A stretch of DNA of 64,000 nucleotides from Terrimesophilobacter sp963702165 (GTDB lineage Bacteria > Actinomycetota > Actinomycetes > Actinomycetales > Microbacteriaceae), in assembly GCA_963702165.1 (NCBI GenBank), contig OY969722.1:2294001-2358000 (forward strand), read 5' to 3'. This document shows positions 34,572 through 41,927 of this stretch, piece by piece. The notes under the pieces were generated by a model. That model made no database searches. It worked only from the letters and a program-made list of their open reading frames with translations, and was not told where the DNA came from. Position 1 is the stretch's first letter. Every line of letters starts with the position of its first letter. A program made the translations under genes and the position numbers.

Positions 34572-36602
34572 TCAGCGACGGCGCCGCGTCGCCGGGGGAA
34601 GCGGTTTCCGGATGACAGGCCGCACCGGTTCGCCGCGACGCGCCTGGCCCGGCAGCGGGCGGTTCGGCCGCGCGTTGACCACCTCGGAGGAGTCCAGCAG
34701 CCACGGCACGAGCGCAACCGTCACGCCGTGCACGAGCATGAGCTTGTGGCGCAGCCGCCGCGATTTCTGGTTGTGCAGCAGGCGCTCCCACCAGTGCCCG
34801 ACGATGTACTGCGGGATGTACACCGTCACCACTTCCGGTCCGTGCTCCGCGCGATGGCCCTTGATGTACTCGGCCAGCGGAATGCCGATGTCCCTGTACG
34901 GCGACTTGATGATGCGCAGCGGCACCCGGATGTTCATGGCCGCCCAGTCCCGCTCCAGCTGCGCCGTCTCGTCGTCGTCGATGGAGCAGTGCACCGCCTC
35001 CAACCGCTCGTGCCTGGCGGCGATCGCGTAGTCCAGCGCCTTGAGGATCGGCTTCTGCATCCGCCCGACGAGCACGATGGCGTGGTCGCCCTGCGCGCCG
35101 AAGACCGTCGTTGAGTCGACCGCGAGGTCCCGTTCCACCCGACGGTAGTACCGATTCACCCCGAGCATGAGCGCGAAGAGCACGGGCATGATGGCGAACA
35201 CCAGCCACGCGCCGTGCGTGAACTTGGTCACGGTCACGACGACGAGCACCGTCGCGGTGAGCACAGCGCCGAACGCGTTGATGGACAGGCTGCGCACGAT
35301 CTGTCGGCGGTCCCCCTCCCCGTTGCGCAGCACCCGGAGCCAGTGCCGCACCATGCCGACCTGGCCGAGCGTGAACGACGTGAACACGCCGATGATGTAC
35401 AGCTGGATGAGGGCGGTGAGGCTCGCGCGGTAGATCAGCAACAGCACGATCGCGGCGAGGGAGAGCACCAGCACCCCGTTGGAGAAGACCAGCCGGTCAC
35501 CGCGGGTGTGGAGAGCCTTCGGGGCATACCCTTCGCGGGCGAGGACGGAACCAAGGATCGGGAAGCCGTTGAAGGCGGTGTTCGCGGCCAGCAGCAGCAC
35601 TGCAGCGGTCGTTGCCTGCACGACGTAGAACAGGAACTGGTTCTGCCCGAACACCGCGGCGGCCAGTTGTGCCATGACGCTCATCTGCGGGCTCGAGTCG
35701 CACTCGGTCCAGCCGATCAGGTTGCACGGATGCTCGACGTAGTGCACTCCGCTGATCAGGGCGAGAGCGGTCACTCCCGCGAACAGGGTGATCGCGATGA
35801 CGCCGACCAGTGCCAGGGTGGCCTGGGCATTGCGGATTTTCGGCGGGCGGAAGGCGGGAACGCCGTTGGCGACCGCCTCAACGCCGGTGAGGGCGCTGCA
35901 TCCGGAGGCGAACGCGCGGAATAGCAGCAGCACCGCTCCCACCTGGGTGAGCTCTTCGGCCTTCACCGCGTACTGCGCAGAGTCGGCGACCGGCGCGTCG
36001 CCGAGCATGGTGCGGATCAGTCCGACAACGACCATGAGCAGCACGCTGCCGATGAACAGGTAGGTGGGCAGGGCGAAGGCGGCGCCCGACTCTCGAACGC
36101 CGCGGAGGTTCATGATTGCGAGCACCGCCACCGCGCCGACGGCGAGCTCGATGCGCAGGCTGTGCAGGCCTGGGAGCGCCGAGATGATGTTGTCCACGCC
36201 ACTCGCGACTGATACCGCGACCGTGAGGATGTAGTCCAGCGCGAGGGCGGACGCGACGACCAGGCCAGCCTTCTCCCCTAGGTTCCTGTGCGCAACCTCG
36301 AAGTCGCCACCGCCGGAGGGATAGGCACGGACGAGTTGTCGAAAAGAAGCAACGACGGTGACGAGCACAATAATGACGGCGAGCGCGACCCACGGCGCGA
36401 ACGCGAGGAAGCTGAGTCCACCGACGGCAAGAATGAGCAGCAGCTCCTGCGGAGCATACGCTACCGAGGAGAGCGCGTCGCTCGCAAAGACCGGCAGTGC
36501 GAGACGCTTCGGGAGCAGCTGCCCCTCGAGTTTTTCGGAGGCCAGGGGCTCGCCGATCAGCCACCGTTTAGGTGACCTTTCGTTGATCACGAGGTGCGAC
36601 AT
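34572..36602 (-). CDS. APC-family permease (KimA/YdaO-like)
   Basis: A 676-residue inner-membrane transporter. About twelve hydrophobic helices occupy the first 470 residues (FASDALSSVAYAPQELLLIL, YPSGGGDFEVAHRNLGEKAG), then a cytosolic C-terminal domain of about 200 residues (AQGDHAIVLVGRMQKPILKA, YIPQYIVGHWWERLLHNQKS). This layout is like KimA, a high-affinity potassium importer controlled by c-di-AMP; the C-terminal domain is where the nucleotide binds in KimA. Amino-acid transport is the alternative. ATG 36602 is preferred; TTG 36626 possible. No c-di-AMP riboswitch fits the 43-base gap upstream. Confidence 0.85.
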   Translation of the reverse strand: MSHLVINERSPKRWLIGEPLASEKLEGQLLPKRLALPVFASDALSSVAYAPQELLLILAVGGLSFLAFAPWVALAVIIVLVTVVASFRQLVRAYPSGGGDFEVAHRNLGEKAGLVVASALALDYILTVAVSVASGVDNIISALPGLHSLRIELAVGAVAVLAIMNLRGVRESGAAFALPTYLFIGSVLLMVVVGLIRTMLGDAPVADSAQYAVKAEELTQVGAVLLLFRAFASGCSALTGVEAVANGVPAFRPPKIRNAQATLALVGVIAITLFAGVTALALISGVHYVEHPCNLIGWTECDSSPQMSVMAQLAAAVFGQNQFLFYVVQATTAAVLLLAANTAFNGFPILGSVLAREGYAPKALHTRGDRLVFSNGVLVLSLAAIVLLLIYRASLTALIQLYIIGVFTSFTLGQVGMVRHWLRVLRNGEGDRRQIVRSLSINAFGAVLTATVLVVVTVTKFTHGAWLVFAIMPVLFALMLGVNRYYRRVERDLAVDSTTVFGAQGDHAIVLVGRMQKPILKALDYAIAARHERLEAVHCSIDDDETAQLERDWAAMNIRVPLRIIKSPYRDIGIPLAEYIKGHRAEHGPEVVTVYIPQYIVGHWWERLLHNQKSRRLRHKLMLVHGVTVALVPWLLDSSEVVNARPNRPLPGQARRGEPVRPVIRKPLPPATRRRR

Positions 36603-36645
36603 TACTCCGGCCGCACCGGGAGTCAATGGATAATCCGACCAGGTC

Positions 36646-36990
36646 TCAGCGAATGATCAGATATCCGAGTGCGGCGGCGCCGATTCCGAACACGACGTTG
36701 GCCGTGACGCTGAGGATCGCTGGTCGCACGCGGCCAGCCACCACGAGTTGCACGGTCTCCACGCTGAACGTGCTGTAGGTCGTGAGCGCCGCGCAGAAAC
36801 CGGTGAGCAGTATCGGCTCTGCCTCAGGATTCAGGGCGAGCACGACCCCGGCCATGGCAGAGCCGACGATGTTGACGGCGAGCACCGCCCAGGGGAACTC
36901 CTGTGCTTCCGACCGCCGCGCTGCCAATGCGGAGACGAGATAGCGCAGCACCGCGCCGACGCCGCCGGCCAGCAGCACCAGGGCGATCAT
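36646..36990 (-). CDS. crcB: Fluoride ion channel CrcB (subunit 2)
   Basis: A 114-residue four-helix protein that exports fluoride. GAVLRYLVSALAARRSEAQE, AVLAVNIVGSAMAGVVLALN and GFCAALTTYSTFSVETVQLV (the TTxSTFS phenylalanine-box region) are diagnostic. ATG 36990 overlaps the stop of the upstream crcB gene (ATGA). Paired crcB genes usually form a heterodimeric channel. Confidence 0.93.
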   Translation of the reverse strand: MIALVLLAGGVGAVLRYLVSALAARRSEAQEFPWAVLAVNIVGSAMAGVVLALNPEAEPILLTGFCAALTTYSTFSVETVQLVVAGRVRPAILSVTANVVFGIGAAALGYLIIR

Positions 36991-37367
36991 TCGTCGCGCC
37001 AATCGATCGGGGCCGGGCGCGTGCCGACGCGCAGGCCAAGCCAGGCGGCGGCGAGCCCCAGCAGCAGGGTCGTGGCGAGATACAGAACGGCGGTCAGCGG
37101 GTCACCCGCCTCAGCGAAGCGGATGAGCGTCAGCGCGACGGTGGAGAACGTCGTGAACGAGCCGAGCACGCCGACCCCGAGCCCGGCGCGCAGCCAGTGC
37201 GGCGCCCGCCGCCAGAGGGAAGACACCAGCACCCCGAGCACGAACGACCCGACCACGTTGACCACGAGCGTCGCGATCCCGGTGCCAGGGATGAGCCAGT
37301 CTGCCGCCATCCGCGCCGCAGTGCCGACGACCCCGCCAACGAACACGGCGAGCAGGGTCAGGGGCAC
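36987..37367 (-). CDS. crcB: Fluoride ion channel CrcB (subunit 1)
   Basis: A 126-residue fluoride channel subunit: FVGGVVGTAARMAADWLIPG, TLVVNVVGSFVLGVLVSSLW and GVLGSFTTFSTVALTLIRFA match the Fluc family. GTG start at 37367 with leaderless -10 box. No fluoride riboswitch is possible, since the start lies 6 bases from the -10 box. Confidence 0.93.
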   Translation of the reverse strand: MPLTLLAVFVGGVVGTAARMAADWLIPGTGIATLVVNVVGSFVLGVLVSSLWRRAPHWLRAGLGVGVLGSFTTFSTVALTLIRFAEAGDPLTAVLYLATTLLLGLAAAWLGLRVGTRPAPIDWRDE

Positions 37368-37373
37368 GCGCCA

Positions 37374-37379
37374 ATGCTA
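37374..37379 (-). promoter_or_regulatory. Probable leaderless promoter -10 box (crcB pair)
   Basis: TAGCAT on the minus strand, then TGGCGC, then GTG at 37367. Confidence 0.5.
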
Positions 37380-37399
37380 GGTGCGCCGCGGCGGCCGTG

Positions 37400-37948
37400 T
37401 CAGCCGACGACCATGCGGGCGATGTCCTCCGCATGGCCCTGCAGTGCGTCGCGCTGGTCATCGGGCGCCTCGATCTTGACCCCGACCATCGCCAGGTCGG
37501 AGCACACGAACAGCTCGCCCTCGGCATGGTCGTTGTCATCGCTCACCCACCACGCCTGGCTTCCGAGGCCGTCGGCGGGGGTGACGTCGTGTCCGATGCC
37601 GAGGGGTTCGACACAGTGCACCGTGCCGTCGTTGAAGTGCTCCGCATAGGACAGGTCGAGGTCGATCTCCCAGTCGTCGTCCTCCCAATCGCATCCGGTG
37701 GTCGAGTAGGTGAGGTCGTTGACCGTGACGGTGCCGGAGTCCGGCTTACCCTCGCCCAGGTTGTGGCCGACAATCGATTCGATGTCGGATCCGGTGATGC
37801 CGCCGCACTCGTCGTCGGCGGGGCGGGTATCGTCGCCCGCGGGCACGGATGCCGCGGGCGGAAGGTCGGGACCATCATCGGTCGGCGCGCAGGCGGCAAG
37901 CCCCAGGGTGAGAAACGCCGCGGCCGTCATGAGACTCAGGGTGCGCAT
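37400..37948 (-). CDS. Secreted lipoprotein of unknown function
   Basis: A 182-residue lipoprotein: signal peptide MRTLSLMTAAAFLTLGLAAC with lipobox LAAC, then an acidic linker (DDTRPADDE) and a cysteine-containing domain with GSDIESIVGHNLGEG, YSTTGCDWEDDDWEIDLDLS and LFVCSDLAMVGVKIEAP. The DIESIVGH/CxW arrangement resembles actinobacterial DUF3558-type lipoproteins, but I would not insist. Expected on the outer face of the membrane. ATG 37948; no gene partner. Confidence 0.75.
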   Translation of the reverse strand: MRTLSLMTAAAFLTLGLAACAPTDDGPDLPPAASVPAGDDTRPADDECGGITGSDIESIVGHNLGEGKPDSGTVTVNDLTYSTTGCDWEDDDWEIDLDLSYAEHFNDGTVHCVEPLGIGHDVTPADGLGSQAWWVSDDNDHAEGELFVCSDLAMVGVKIEAPDDQRDALQGHAEDIARMVVG

Positions 37949-38018
37949 AATGTCCTCGGTTTCCTCAGTTCTGCTTGACGGTAGCCGCTGGCACGCCGGT
38001 CGGACAAGGGTGGGAGCC

Positions 38019-38024
38019 TAGACT
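38019..38024 (+). promoter_or_regulatory. Probable leaderless promoter -10 box (membrane-anchored protein)
   Basis: TAGACT, then TTGGGC, then GTG at 38031. Confidence 0.5.
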
Positions 38025-38030
38025 TTGGGC

Positions 38031-38663
38031 GTGGCAGAGAAGAAGCGACGACGCGTCTGGGTGTGGGTCGTCGCCGGAATCGCCGCCCTGATTCTGGTGC
38101 TCGTCGCGGTCGTGGTCGTGCCGATTGTCACCCATCAGCCGCAAGGTTCGAGCGGGCAGGTCGCCCCGCGCGACGGCGAATGGCCGACCGCGGTCAAAGC
38201 GACGGGGGATGACGGTCGTACCCGGACGCTGAGCGTCGAAGCGGAAAGCGGCCCGATCGACACGGCCGCGCTAGCCCCAGGTGACCGCCTCGTGGTCACA
38301 GGCAGCGGATACGACGCCAGGCAGGGCATCTACGTCGCGATCTGCAAGATCCCGCCGCCCGACGAGAAGCCCGGACCGTGCCTGGGCGGCATCCCGAATC
38401 AGGAGCAGCAGGACGTCGCGGAGGGCACCGTGCAGTGGGCGCCCTCGAACTGGATCAACGACGACTGGGCGTGGAAGCTGTTCGGCGCACGCAGCTACGA
38501 CAATGCCGCCGACGGTGCCTTCACCGCCTACCTCGAGGTCGTCGACCCGGTCGGCGACGGCGTGGACTGTCGCGAGGATGCGTGCGGCATCTTCACTCGC
38601 AACGACCACACCGCCCTGAACGACCGGGTGCAGGACCTCTACCTGCCGGTGGGGTTCCGCTAG
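38031..38663 (+). CDS. Membrane-anchored extracellular protein, unknown
   Basis: A 210-residue protein with a basic start (AEKKRRRVWVW), one helix (VVAGIAALILVLVAVVVVPI) and an outside domain. That domain has GDRLVVTGSGYDARQGIYVA, four cysteines (ICK, PCLGG, DCRED, CGIF) and ends NDHTALNDRVQDLYLPVGF, an arrangement of GxGYD, GIYV and NDHTA seen in several unknown actinobacterial surface proteins. The cysteines could pair outside the cell. Its stop overlaps that of the convergent padR gene within CTAG. Confidence 0.72.
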   Translation: MAEKKRRRVWVWVVAGIAALILVLVAVVVVPIVTHQPQGSSGQVAPRDGEWPTAVKATGDDGRTRTLSVEAESGPIDTAALAPGDRLVVTGSGYDARQGIYVAICKIPPPDEKPGPCLGGIPNQEQQDVAEGTVQWAPSNWINDDWAWKLFGARSYDNAADGAFTAYLEVVDPVGDGVDCREDACGIFTRNDHTALNDRVQDLYLPVGFR

Positions 38664-39268
38664 AACAGGTCCGCGCGGATCTGATCCAGTCGCGACTTGA
38701 GGTCGCGCACGAGGTCGTCGCCGAGCTCCCCGCGCACCGCCCGCTGTCGGAGGTCGGCGCGCACGTTGAGCCGGAACTCGTTCAACGCCAGCTCGGCATC
38801 GCGCAGCGCGCCGCGCGCGCCCAGCTGGGTCTCCTTGATGCGCGCATCCGTCGTCTTCCCGGATGCTCGCGCCTCTGTACGTGCCTCGCGAGCTGCCGCG
38901 GCGAGGTCTGCCCGCAGGCTCTTCATCGCCTCGTTCACGCTGGAGCGCACCTCATCGGCGAGCCGGCGAACGGAGTCGGTGACCTCACTCTCGATGTCGT
39001 CGAGCTCGTGCCGTCGCGATTCGAGCTCGGCGCGTCCCGCATCCGTGATCGAATAGTCGGTCTTCCGGCCATCCGGGACCTTCGAGACGAGACCCTCCTC
39101 CTCGAGCTTGGCCAGCCGCGGGTAGATCGTGCCGGCGCTCGGCGTGTAGGTGCCGCCGAAGCGGTCTTCGATCGCCTGGATGATCTCGTAGCCGTGCATC
39201 GGCCCGGATTCGAGCAGGCTCAGGATGTACAGGCGCAGCGCGCCGTGCGCGAAGACTGGGGGAGTCAT
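38660..39268 (-). CDS. PadR-family transcriptional regulator
   Basis: A 202-residue repressor-type protein: winged HTH YILSLLESGPMHGYEIIQAI, GTIYPRLAKLEEEGLVSKVP and DGRKTDYSITDAGRAEL, then a long, charged helical C-terminus with many Arg/Ala/Glu that likely dimerises as coiled coil. ATG 39268 overlaps the stop of the DUF4097 gene (TGATG), with GGAGG upstream. In an operon with the DUF4097 gene; three TATATCGCGT repeats over the operon promoter are its likely operators. Confidence 0.92.
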   Translation of the reverse strand: MTPPVFAHGALRLYILSLLESGPMHGYEIIQAIEDRFGGTYTPSAGTIYPRLAKLEEEGLVSKVPDGRKTDYSITDAGRAELESRRHELDDIESEVTDSVRRLADEVRSSVNEAMKSLRADLAAAAREARTEARASGKTTDARIKETQLGARGALRDAELALNEFRLNVRADLRQRAVRGELGDDLVRDLKSRLDQIRADLF

Positions 39269-40077
39269 CACTGGCCTCCTGCTTCGTTCGAGTGGATGAC
39301 CGCGACATCGCCGCTGACCGTCGACGCGCCGAACTCGAGCCAGCGGCCGTCGAGGGTGCCGTACTTGCCGGTGTAGGTGCCGCGGATGCCGGCGATCTCC
39401 GAGTCGTCGAGCTGCAGCTTCCCGGAGATGGTGTTGATCTTGTACTGGGCAGGCACACCCGCCTCGAGGCGGAGCGTGATGTTGCCCGACACGCTCTTCG
39501 CGCGCACGGAGTCCGGGACGCCGCTGACATCGAGGAAGACGTCCCCTGACACGCCGTTCGACGAGAGTTTCATGATCTCGCCACTTGCGGTCAGGTCGCC
39601 GCTGACCGACTTTGCGCTGATGTTGCCGTAGTGGCCGCGCACCGCGATCTCGCCGCTGACGGAGTTCAGTTCCAGGTCGCCGTAGACGTTGTCGACGACT
39701 ACCTCGCCGCTCACGGTGCTGATGCGCGCGTCCTCGGTGAGGCCGCTGATGAGCGCTCCCGCCGAGACGACGCCGAAGTTCAGGGCGATGTCGCGCGGGA
39801 CCATGATGCTCACGTGCACGCTCGAGTTGCCGCGGAATGCCTTGAACACGCTGACGAAGTCGTCCCAGTTGCGCTGGGCGTGGTCAACCTCGAGGGTGTC
39901 ACCGACGATCTCGACGCGCAGCGGCTTGCCGTGCACTGAGTGCACTTCGACGCGGGCGCTCGGCTCGTCGTGGCCGACGATATCGATCTGGCCGCCGATG
40001 AGGCCGACCTTGAGCTTGCGGACGGTCTCGAAGTCGATGACCTTCTCGCCTTCGATGAGCCACTTCTCTGTTGCCAT
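39268..40077 (-). CDS. DUF4097-family beta-helix protein
   Basis: A 269-residue protein built from repeated STVSGEV-type units (ISTVSGEVVVDNVYGDLELN, SVSGEIAVRGHYGNISAKSV, SVSGDLTASG, VSGDVFLDVSG, SVSGNITLRL, TISGKLQLDD, STVSGDVAVI), which predict a right-handed beta-helix or stacked beta sheet. There is no signal peptide, so it is cytoplasmic or membrane-associated through partners. DUF4097 proteins often accompany PadR regulators. First gene of the operon; promoter and operator array at 40117-40181. Function unknown. Confidence 0.88.
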   Translation of the reverse strand: MATEKWLIEGEKVIDFETVRKLKVGLIGGQIDIVGHDEPSARVEVHSVHGKPLRVEIVGDTLEVDHAQRNWDDFVSVFKAFRGNSSVHVSIMVPRDIALNFGVVSAGALISGLTEDARISTVSGEVVVDNVYGDLELNSVSGEIAVRGHYGNISAKSVSGDLTASGEIMKLSSNGVSGDVFLDVSGVPDSVRAKSVSGNITLRLEAGVPAQYKINTISGKLQLDDSEIAGIRGTYTGKYGTLDGRWLEFGASTVSGDVAVIHSNEAGGQ

Positions 40078-40116
40078 CGTTGTCGCCTTCCTTCACATCC
40101 TTCGGATGTCTCGAGT

Positions 40117-40181
40117 TATATCGCGTTGTGCTGGAAGTCACGCTATATCGCGTCTTTTGGCGTTGTCAAGCTATATCGCGT
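40117..40181 (-). promoter_or_regulatory. Promoter and likely PadR operator array of the DUF4097-padR operon
   Basis: On the minus strand, -35 TTGACA (40169-40164) and -10 TATAGC (40147-40142) are separated by 16 bases. Three direct copies of TATATCGCGT (plus strand 40117-40126, 40144-40153 and 40172-40181), spaced 27 and 28 bases, lie downstream of, on, and upstream of the promoter. Binding by PadR is inferred. Confidence 0.7.
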
Positions 40182-40189
40182 TCGAATTT

Positions 40190-40252
40190 CATCGAGTCGG
40201 GAGTAGATGCCCTTTTGAGCGCCGAATAAGGGCATCTACTCCCGACTCAATG
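40190..40252. repeat. Intergenic hairpin repeat, family A copy 2
   Basis: Same arms as the copy at 12795, except GATGCCC on the left and GGGCATC on the right where the others have GTTGCCC and GGGCAAC: a matched change that keeps pairing. It lies between divergent genes. Confidence 0.9.
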
Positions 40253-40267
40253 GGAGAAAGCGGATGC

Positions 40268-40298
40268 TTGACCTTGACGCAGCGTCAAGGTTTAGCGT
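40268..40298 (+). promoter_or_regulatory. MerR-type promoter with operator palindrome
   Basis: -35 TTGACC (40268-40273) and -10 TAGCGT (40293-40298) are 19 bases apart, the stretched spacing of MerR promoters. The perfect palindrome CCTTGACGCAGCGTCAAGG (40272-40290) fills the spacer. ATG 40305 follows the -10 by 6 bases, so the message is leaderless and probably autoregulated. Confidence 0.8.
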
Positions 40299-40304
40299 GA
40301 AGCT

Positions 40305-41080
40305 ATGAACGTGAACGTGCTCGACTGGTCCATCCAGGACATCGCCCGGCTGGCCGGCACCACCAGTCGGACGCTGCGGCATTACGACGACATCGGCCTG
40401 CTGCAACCGAGCCGGATCGGTGGGAACGGCTACCGCTACTACGACGCGGATGCGCTCGCGCGACTGCAGCGCATCCTGCTCCTGAGGGAGCTCGGGCTGA
40501 GCCTGCCGGAGATCGGCCGCGTGCTGGATGGGCGCAGCGACAACGTGGATGCTCTCGTCACCCACCTGCGAGTGGTTGCGCAGGGAGCAAGTAACGGCTC
40601 GACCGCCAGATCGGCGCGGTCGAGATGACGATCGAGAAACTGAAAGGAGGTGGACAACTGATGGCAGAGGAGATGTTCGACGGCTTCGACCACACCCAGT
40701 ACAAGGATGAGGTCGAAGAGAAGTGGGGCAAGGATGCCTACGCGAAGAGCGACGCCTGGTGGCGCGCAAAGACCGACGAGGAGAAGCGCGCCTGGAAGCG
40801 GCGCGCCAGAAGAGCTCGGCGCGGCGTGGATCGAGACGTGGAAGTCCGGTGTGACACCGGACAGCGACGAGGCCCAGGCGCTTGCGCAGCGGCAGTTCGA
40901 CTGGTTGCGCGGCATCCCGGGAACCCCGGGCGGCGGCATGCCGGACCGACGAAGGAGTACTTCACGGGGCTCGGCGAGATGTACGTCGCTGACGAGCGCT
41001 TCGGCGCGAACTACGGCGGACCCGAGGGTGCGACGTTCGTGCGCGACACCCTGCGCGTCTACGCCGACCGCAACCTGTAG
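40305..41080 (+). pseudogene. TipA-type MerR regulator with TipAS domain, frameshifted
   Basis: N-terminal MerR HTH: WSIQDIARLAGTTSRTLRHY, DDIGLLQPSRIGGNGYRYYD, LLRELGLSLPEIGRVLDGRS. C-terminal TipAS-like drug-binding domain: KWGKDAYAKSDAWWRAKTDE, LGAAWIETWKSGVTPDSDEA, FTGLGEMYVADERFGANYGG. TipA proteins sense thiopeptides and other multidrug ligands and activate their own gene. At least three one-base shifts (about 40590, 40808, 40938) break the frame; because both domains are otherwise conserved I take these as sequence errors. A strong MerR operator lies directly upstream. Confidence 0.8.
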
Positions 41081-41087
41081 CCCGCCC

Positions 41088-41177
41088 TTAACCCGTCTCA
41101 AGGAGAAACGGCGTCGACCACTGCAAGGCATTGGCCAGCAGCCCGGTTCGGCGCCGGATCTCCTTGAGATGGGTTAA
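41088..41177. repeat. Intergenic inverted repeat, family E copy 1
   Basis: TTAACCCGTCTCAAGGAGA (41088-41106) faces TCTCCTTGAGATGGGTTAA (41159-41177): 19-base arms with one mismatch, about 52 bases apart. Lies between convergent genes. Related to 14143-14228. Confidence 0.85.
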
Positions 41178-41196
41178 TCGGATGCGACAAGGGGCG

Positions 41197-41820
41197 TTAG
41201 GTCGAAGGCGCCGGCTCACGTTGCGCAGCCGCCGGCACGAGCAGCAGCGGCATGAAGAAGCCAGCGAGCGGCCCGATCAGCAGCGCGAACGCCAACGTGC
41301 CGACACCGACGTTGCCGCCGAGGAGCCAGCCGATGATGAGCACGACGACCTCGATGCCGGTGCGCACGACCCAGATCGGCCATCCGGTCACCCGGTGCAG
41401 GCCGGTCATCAGGCCATCACGCGGGCCGGGGCCGAAGCGCGCCCCGATGTACATGCCGGTCGCCAGACCGATCGTCACCAACCCGGCGGCGAGCATCGCG
41501 ATGCTCCAGAACAGGTCGGGCGCGGGCTGAAACCAGGCAAGGCCAACGTCGGCCCACACCCCGACGAGCACCGCGTTCGCGATGGTGCCGATGCCCGGCT
41601 TCTGCCGCAGCGGGATCCACAGCATCAGCACGACAACGCTCGTGGCGATGACGATCACGCCGAACGGGATCCCGGTGTGCAGCTGGATGCCCTGGGTGAG
41701 CACATCCCACGGCGCGATACCGATCTGCGCGCGAACCATGAGCGCGATGCCGATCCCGTAAAGGAACAGTCCCACGGCGAGTTGCGCGATGCGTCTGGTC
41801 ATGGTGAGGCCGGGGGACAT
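41197..41820 (-). CDS. YczE/YitT-type integral membrane protein
   Basis: A 207-residue membrane protein with about five to six helices. MTRRIAQLAVGLFLYGIGIA, ALMVRAQIGIAPWDVLTQGI and MYIGARFGPGPRDGLMTGLH are the family signatures (LGxAPWDVL and GARFGPGPRDGLM). YczE-like proteins are near antibiotic or amino-acid genes in other organisms, but the activity is unknown. ATG 41820 is chosen; GGAG lies rather far upstream, and an ATG at 41802 is possible. Confidence 0.85.
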   Translation of the reverse strand: MSPGLTMTRRIAQLAVGLFLYGIGIALMVRAQIGIAPWDVLTQGIQLHTGIPFGVIVIATSVVVLMLWIPLRQKPGIGTIANAVLVGVWADVGLAWFQPAPDLFWSIAMLAAGLVTIGLATGMYIGARFGPGPRDGLMTGLHRVTGWPIWVVRTGIEVVVLIIGWLLGGNVGVGTLAFALLIGPLAGFFMPLLLVPAAAQREPAPST

Positions 41821-41927
41821 GGGGTAATCCAACTCCTGCGTGTGGGGATTGCAAAAACGGCGACGTAACTTCGAGTTCAACCGCGGGTGGAATACTGGAA
41901 TTCCCTTGCTTCGCTTTTTGGAGTCTC

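Noticed and set aside
36603..36645. A c-di-AMP (ydaO) riboswitch for the KimA-like gene
   Set aside because: Only 43 bases separate it from the upstream crcB gene, far too short.
37368..37399. A fluoride riboswitch ahead of the crcB pair
   Set aside because: The leaderless -10 box lies 6 bases from the GTG, leaving no room for an RNA leader, and no pseudoknot pattern is seen.
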